Positions 7,444 through 10,846 of a stretch of DNA of 10,846 nucleotides are shown here, piece by piece. Each line of letters opens with the position of its first letter. Position 1 is the stretch's first letter. Below the pieces are notes generated by a model. It was not told the origin of the DNA and searched no databases. It saw only the letters and a list, made by a program, of their open reading frames with translations. Origin of the DNA: Betaproteobacteria bacterium (GTDB lineage: Bacteria > Pseudomonadota > Gammaproteobacteria > Burkholderiales > Burkholderiaceae_C); NCBI GenBank assembly GCA_009925955.1, contig RFPX01000028.1:1-10846 (forward strand), read 5' to 3'. A program made the position numbers and the translations under genes.

Positions 7444-7488
7444 GCGCCCGAGCATAGCGCCAGGGGCCAACGGTTGGTGCAGGCGAGA
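7444..7488. promoter_or_regulatory. Short divergent promoter region
   Basis: Only 45 bases separate the start of the minus-strand thioesterase from the start of the plus-strand ABC transporter. Promoters for both must lie here or reach into the opposing coding sequence, so their transcription probably interferes or shares control. I see no convincing -35/-10 pair or palindrome. If either gene starts slightly farther inside, the gap widens by only a few bases. Confidence 0.35.
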
Positions 7489-9411
7489 ATGAGCCCCATG
7501 CGCGGACTCGCCCACGGAAACCCCACCAGCACCGCCCCGGCGGCCCACAGCCCTTCCACACGGTCCGATTGGGGCACGCTGCAGCGCTTGTTTCCCTATT
7601 TGTGGCGCTACCGTTGGCGCGTGGGGGCCGCCCTGGCCTTCATGGTGGTGGCCAAGCTGGCCAACGTCGGGGTACCGGTGCTGCTCAAGCACTTGGTGGA
7701 CAGCCTGAGCATCCAGCCCGGCGACCCGCAGGCCCTGTTGGTGGTGCCCGTGGGCCTGCTACTGGCCTACGGCGCGCTGCGCCTGTCGACCTCCCTGTTC
7801 ACCGAGCTGCGCGAACTCATCTTTGCCAAGGCCACCGAAGGGACCGCGCGCAGCTTGAGCCTGCAGGTCTTCAACCACCTGCACGGCATGAGCCTGCGCT
7901 TTCACCTGGAGCGCCAGACCGGGGGCATGACACGCGACATCGAGCGCGGCACGCGGGCGGTGCATGCGCTGGTCAGCTATTCCCTCTACAGCATCTTGCC
8001 CACCCTCATTGAAGTGGCCCTGGTGCTGACCTTGCTGGCGGTGCAGTTCGATTCGCTGTTTGCCTGGATCACCGTGGCGGCGCTGGTGGTGTACGTGGCC
8101 TTCACGTTCAAGATCACCGAGTGGCGCACCCAGTTTCGGCGCGAGATGAACGAGATGGACTCCAAGGCCCACACCAAGGCCATCGACTCGCTCCTGAACT
8201 ATGAAACGGTCAAGTACTTCAACAACGAGCCCTGGGAGGCCCGGCGCTACGACGAGAGCCTGGAGCGGCTGCGCAAGGCCGCGCTCAAGAGCCAGACCAC
8301 CCTGAGCATCCTGAACACGGGGCAGCAGCTGATCATTGCGGTGGCCCTGGTGCTGATGTTGTGGCGGGCGACACAGGGGGTGGTCGACGGCCGGCTGACC
8401 CTGGGTGACCTGGTGATGATCAATGCCTTCATGATCCAGCTGTACATCCCCTTGAACTTCCTGGGGGTGATCTACCGCGAGATCAAGCAGGCCCTGACAG
8501 ACCTCGACAAGATGTTTGGGCTGCTCGAGCGCGAGCGGGAAGTGGCCGACGCGCCCGGCGCACCCGACCTGCAGGTGGCCACGGGGCGCGTGCGGTTTGA
8601 GGGCGTGAGCTTTGCTTATGAGCGCGGGGCCGCCGCTGCCGCGGTGCCGGCTTCTGCGGCACAGGGGTCTGCTGATCCCCACGAACCGCCCAAGCCCGCG
8701 GCCCGCCGCCCCATCTTGCAGGACGTGTCCTTTGAGATTCCACCGGGCAAGACGGTGGCCGTGGTGGGCTCTTCCGGTGCCGGCAAGAGCACCTTGGCCC
8801 GCCTGATGTTTCGCTTCTACGACGTGCCCGATGGCGCTGGACGCATCACCATCGACGGCCAGGACATCCGGGCTGTGACGCAGGCTTCCTTGCGCCGCGC
8901 CATTGGCATCGTCCCGCAAGACACGGTCCTCTTCAACGACACGGTGGAATACAACATCGCCTACGGCCGGCCCGGCGCCAGCCGCCAGGAGGTGCAGGCC
9001 GCTGCACGTGCGGCGCGCATCCACGACTTCATCGCCTCCACACCGCAGGGTTACGACACCATGGTGGGCGAGCGCGGCCTGAAGCTGTCGGGCGGGGAAA
9101 AGCAGCGCGTGGCCATCGCGCGAACCCTGCTCAAGGACCCGCCGATCCTCATCTTTGATGAGGCCACCTCGGCGCTGGATTCGACCAACGAGCGGGCGAT
9201 TCAGGCCGAACTGCGCAGCGCCGCGCAGGGCAAGACCACCCTGGTGATCGCCCACCGCTTGTCCACCGTGGTGGATGCCCACGAGATCCTGGTGATGGAA
9301 GACGGCCGCATCATCGAGCGGGGCTCCCACGAGGCCCTCTTGGCCTTGGGCGGACGGTATGCTTCGATGTGGGCGTTGCAGCGCAGCGGGCATGGAAACC
9401 AAGTGGCTTGA
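7489..9411 (+). CDS. ABC exporter half-transporter, Atm1/ABCB7/HMT1 type
   Basis: A 640-residue fusion of one membrane domain and one ATPase domain that would work as a homodimer in the inner membrane. Six hydrophobic segments lie near 44-66, 82-104, 163-186, 188-208, 277-293 and 306-328. SLRFHLERQTGGMTRDIERG (135-154) and YETVKYFNNE (239-248) are hallmarks of the Atm1/ABCB7/HMT1 group, whose members export glutathione-derived compounds or metal-thiol conjugates. The ATPase has the A-loop Y377, Walker A GSSGAGKST (427-435), signature LSGGEKQR (533-540), Walker B with D557-E558, and H589 in the H-loop, so it should be active. An Ala/Pro-rich insert occupies about 380-405. The frame is open upstream to 7036, but that overlaps the thioesterase. 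ATG 7489 is chosen, with ATG 7498 possible. The end overlaps the LysR gene. Confidence 0.94.
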   Translation: MSPMRGLAHGNPTSTAPAAHSPSTRSDWGTLQRLFPYLWRYRWRVGAALAFMVVAKLANVGVPVLLKHLVDSLSIQPGDPQALLVVPVGLLLAYGALRLSTSLFTELRELIFAKATEGTARSLSLQVFNHLHGMSLRFHLERQTGGMTRDIERGTRAVHALVSYSLYSILPTLIEVALVLTLLAVQFDSLFAWITVAALVVYVAFTFKITEWRTQFRREMNEMDSKAHTKAIDSLLNYETVKYFNNEPWEARRYDESLERLRKAALKSQTTLSILNTGQQLIIAVALVLMLWRATQGVVDGRLTLGDLVMINAFMIQLYIPLNFLGVIYREIKQALTDLDKMFGLLEREREVADAPGAPDLQVATGRVRFEGVSFAYERGAAAAAVPASAAQGSADPHEPPKPAARRPILQDVSFEIPPGKTVAVVGSSGAGKSTLARLMFRFYDVPDGAGRITIDGQDIRAVTQASLRRAIGIVPQDTVLFNDTVEYNIAYGRPGASRQEVQAAARAARIHDFIASTPQGYDTMVGERGLKLSGGEKQRVAIARTLLKDPPILIFDEATSALDSTNERAIQAELRSAAQGKTTLVIAHRLSTVVDAHEILVMEDGRIIERGSHEALLALGGRYASMWALQRSGHGNQVA

Positions 9412-10321
9412 AGATTTCGTGAGCCTGGCCGAAACGCGAAGCTTTTCGCGCTCGGCCGTGCTGCGCCATGTGACGCAGCCCGCTTTCTCGCGGCGCATTC
9501 AGGCGCTGGAGGCCTGGGCTGGGGTGGACCTCGTGGACCGCTCGTCCTACCCCACGCGCCTGACGCCGGCCGGCGAACTGCTGCACGCACAGGCCCTGGA
9601 AATCCTGGGGGCGCTGCAAAGCGCGCGCCACCTGGTGCGCAGCCACCAGGGCGACTCGGCCGACGTCATCGAATTCGCCGTGCCGCACACCTTGGCCTTT
9701 ACCTTCTTCCCGCATTGGCTGATGGACCTGCAGGCCCATTTCGGCCCCCTCAAGAGCCGTTTGACCGCCTTGAATGTGCACGATGCGGCGATGCGCTTGA
9801 GCGAAGGCGGCTGTGACCTGCTGATCGCCTACCACCATCCCTCCCAGCCGCTGCAGCTCAACCCCGAGCGATACGACATGTTGGTCTTGGGGCGGGAAAC
9901 CCTGGCCCCCTTCAGCTGTGCCGATGCCCGCGGGCGCGCGGTGTACACCCTGCCCGGGGACAAGGGGCGTCACATTCCGTTTTTGAACTACGCCCCCGGG
10001 GCGTACTTGGCGCGCCTGGTGGACCTGATCCTCAAGGATTCGCCCCAGGCCGCCGAGCTGCACCCGGTCTATGAAACCGACATGGCCGAGGGTTTGAAGG
10101 CCATGGCCATCGAAGGCCATGGGCTGACCTTCTTGCCGCTGGGGTCGGTTCAGCGGGAGCTGCGGGCCGGGCGCCTGGTCGAGGCGGCGCCCGAGGACAG
10201 CTTCCGTCTGACCATGGAGGTGCGGATTTACCGCGAGCACCCGGGCGCGCCCGGTGTGCGGCCCACCAAGGCCTCGGCTCAGGGTCTGTGGGCATATCTT
10301 CAGGGCCCAGCTACTCCCTAG
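9392..10321 (+). CDS. LysR-family transcriptional regulator, HypT/YjiE-like
   Basis: A 309-residue LysR-type regulator. The N-terminal winged helix-turn-helix covers about residues 1-60 (FSRSAVLRHVTQPAFSRRI at 18-36), followed by a linker helix and an effector-binding domain from about 90 to 300. The opening ETKWLEDF and the TQPAFSRRIQALE recognition region closely resemble E. coli HypT (YjiE), the hypochlorite-responsive regulator, more than generic LysR proteins. ATG 9392 lies inside the last codons of the ABC exporter, a 20-base overlap in another frame; no strong ribosome-binding site is visible, which suggests translational coupling. The exporter may be a target, but many LysR proteins regulate a divergent gene and none is present here. 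The inducer is unknown. Confidence 0.92.
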   Translation: METKWLEDFVSLAETRSFSRSAVLRHVTQPAFSRRIQALEAWAGVDLVDRSSYPTRLTPAGELLHAQALEILGALQSARHLVRSHQGDSADVIEFAVPHTLAFTFFPHWLMDLQAHFGPLKSRLTALNVHDAAMRLSEGGCDLLIAYHHPSQPLQLNPERYDMLVLGRETLAPFSCADARGRAVYTLPGDKGRHIPFLNYAPGAYLARLVDLILKDSPQAAELHPVYETDMAEGLKAMAIEGHGLTFLPLGSVQRELRAGRLVEAAPEDSFRLTMEVRIYREHPGAPGVRPTKASAQGLWAYLQGPATP

Positions 10322-10324
10322 AAT
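10319..10324 (+). promoter_or_regulatory. Candidate -10 element for the binding-protein gene
   Basis: TAGAAT at 10319-10324 matches the sigma-70 -10 consensus at five of six positions and overlaps the LysR stop codon, 52 bases before the next start. The best -35 candidate, TCTTCA at 10297-10302, matches only three of six positions at 16-base spacing, so the call is weak. A separate promoter here would make sense, because binding-protein genes are usually strongly expressed. Confidence 0.3.
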
Positions 10325-10376
10325 CGGTTACATGTGGCAGCCCGCCGCATCCTTCCCACCCTCCACAGGAGCATTC

Positions 10377-10846
10377 ATGAAGAAGTCTCTCATCCTGGTG
10401 GCGGCCCTGGCTGCTGCCACGGGCCTGGCCCAGGCCGACACCCTCAAGAAGATCAAGGATTCCGGCAGCGTCACCATGGGCGTGCGCGAGTCCTCTGGCG
10501 CCCTGAGCTTCACCCTGGGCGACGGCAAGTTTGCCGGCTTCCACGTGGAGGTCTGCCAGCGCGCCCTGGCCGACATCCAGAAGGCCCTGGGCATGTCCAA
10601 GCTCGACATCAAGTACCAGGTCGTCACCTCCCAGAACCGCCAGCCCCTGGTGCAAAACGGCACCGTGGACATCGAGTGCGGCTCCACCACCAACAATGCC
10701 AACCGTCAAAAGGACGTGGCCTTCGCGGTGACCACCTTCGTGGAAGAGGTTCGCATGGCGGTGAAGGCCAACTCGGGCATCACCAACATCAACCAGCTCA
10801 ACGGCAAGAAGGTGGCCACCACCACCGGCACCACCTCGGTGCAGCA
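10377..10846 (+). CDS. gltI: Amino-acid ABC transporter periplasmic binding protein, GltI-like (partial)
   Basis: The gene is open at the right edge; 156 full codons are visible, about half of the usual ~300. A Sec signal peptide (MKKSLILVAALAAATGLAQA) with cleavage expected after A20 sends it to the periplasm. The segment TSQNRQPLVQNGTVDIECG and the STTNN that follows it (84-107), with RQK just after, is characteristic of glutamate/aspartate binding proteins of the GltI type. R37, S85, R88, S103 and R110 correspond to residues I recall as ligand contacts in the Shigella aspartate/glutamate binding protein, so an acidic amino acid is the likely ligand. AGGAG at 10367-10371 supports ATG 10377. 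The permease and ATPase genes should lie beyond the window. The 55-base gap after the LysR stop suggests a new transcription unit. Confidence 0.92.
   Translation, partial: MKKSLILVAALAAATGLAQADTLKKIKDSGSVTMGVRESSGALSFTLGDGKFAGFHVEVCQRALADIQKALGMSKLDIKYQVVTSQNRQPLVQNGTVDIECGSTTNNANRQKDVAFAVTTFVEEVRMAVKANSGITNINQLNGKKVATTTGTTSVQ

Noticed and set aside
7036..7488. A 151-residue N-terminal extension of the ABC exporter
   Set aside because: It is antisense to the thioesterase gene and has no similarity to exporter N-termini.
7759..9498. A 579-codon minus-strand frame opposite the ABC exporter
   Set aside because: Shadow of a well-supported ABC exporter gene; composition is atypical and no domain is visible.
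10333..10367. TGTGG/CCACA pairing that could mask the ribosome-binding site of the binding-protein gene
   Set aside because: Only five base pairs with a 25-base loop; too weak to support a regulatory claim.
2761..10456. A 16-base identical stretch (CCTCAAGAAGATCAAG) near 2761 and near 10442
   Set aside because: Both copies are coding and give the common Leu-Lys-Lys-Ile-Lys run with the genome's preferred codons; nothing around them is repeated.

Overview
The window is a gene-dense, GC-rich stretch of about 10.8 kb. It looks like the chromosome of a betaproteobacterium, most likely of the Burkholderiales/Comamonadaceae type. That placement is inferred from codon bias, from protein flavour (a 596-residue acyl-CoA dehydrogenase, a FadN-like fusion enzyme, an Atm1-type ABC exporter, a GltI-like binding protein) and from the tight gene packing; no rRNA or other marker gene is present to prove it. 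I see no mobile element, CRISPR array, tRNA, rRNA or sign of recent horizontal transfer.

Layout. Bases 1-166 carry the 3' end of a gene whose product cannot be identified with confidence (possibly a TetR-type regulator). Bases 242-6990 hold five same-strand genes separated by 12-74 bases, almost certainly one fatty-acid beta-oxidation operon: an acyl-CoA dehydrogenase, a secreted DUF2147 protein, a bifunctional 3-hydroxyacyl-CoA dehydrogenase/enoyl-CoA hydratase in the FadN domain order, a thiolase and a crotonase-fold protein. A hairpin with a GNRA-type tetraloop lies between the DUF2147 gene and the bifunctional enzyme. A convergent YciA-like acyl-CoA thioesterase follows on the minus strand (7012-7443), and a GC-rich hairpin sits where the two transcripts meet.

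From 7489 the plus strand resumes with an Atm1/ABCB7-type half-transporter. Its last 20 bases overlap the start of a LysR-family regulator resembling HypT (YjiE). The window ends inside the gene for a GltI-like glutamate/aspartate binding protein, which is open at the right edge.

How the genes fit together. The operon supplies a complete beta-oxidation cycle: dehydrogenation, hydration, second dehydrogenation and thiolysis. The crotonase lacks the two hydratase glutamates and looks more like an enoyl-CoA isomerase, which would let unsaturated acyl chains enter the cycle. The thioesterase could recover free CoA. The exporter and LysR regulator form a separate unit, possibly linked to thiol or oxidant homeostasis.

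No obviously new system is present. The points most worth checking are the exported CxxC-containing DUF2147 protein inside a cytosolic operon, the intergenic hairpin, the isomerase-like crotonase active site, the insert in the exporter's nucleotide-binding domain, and the exporter-regulator overlap.
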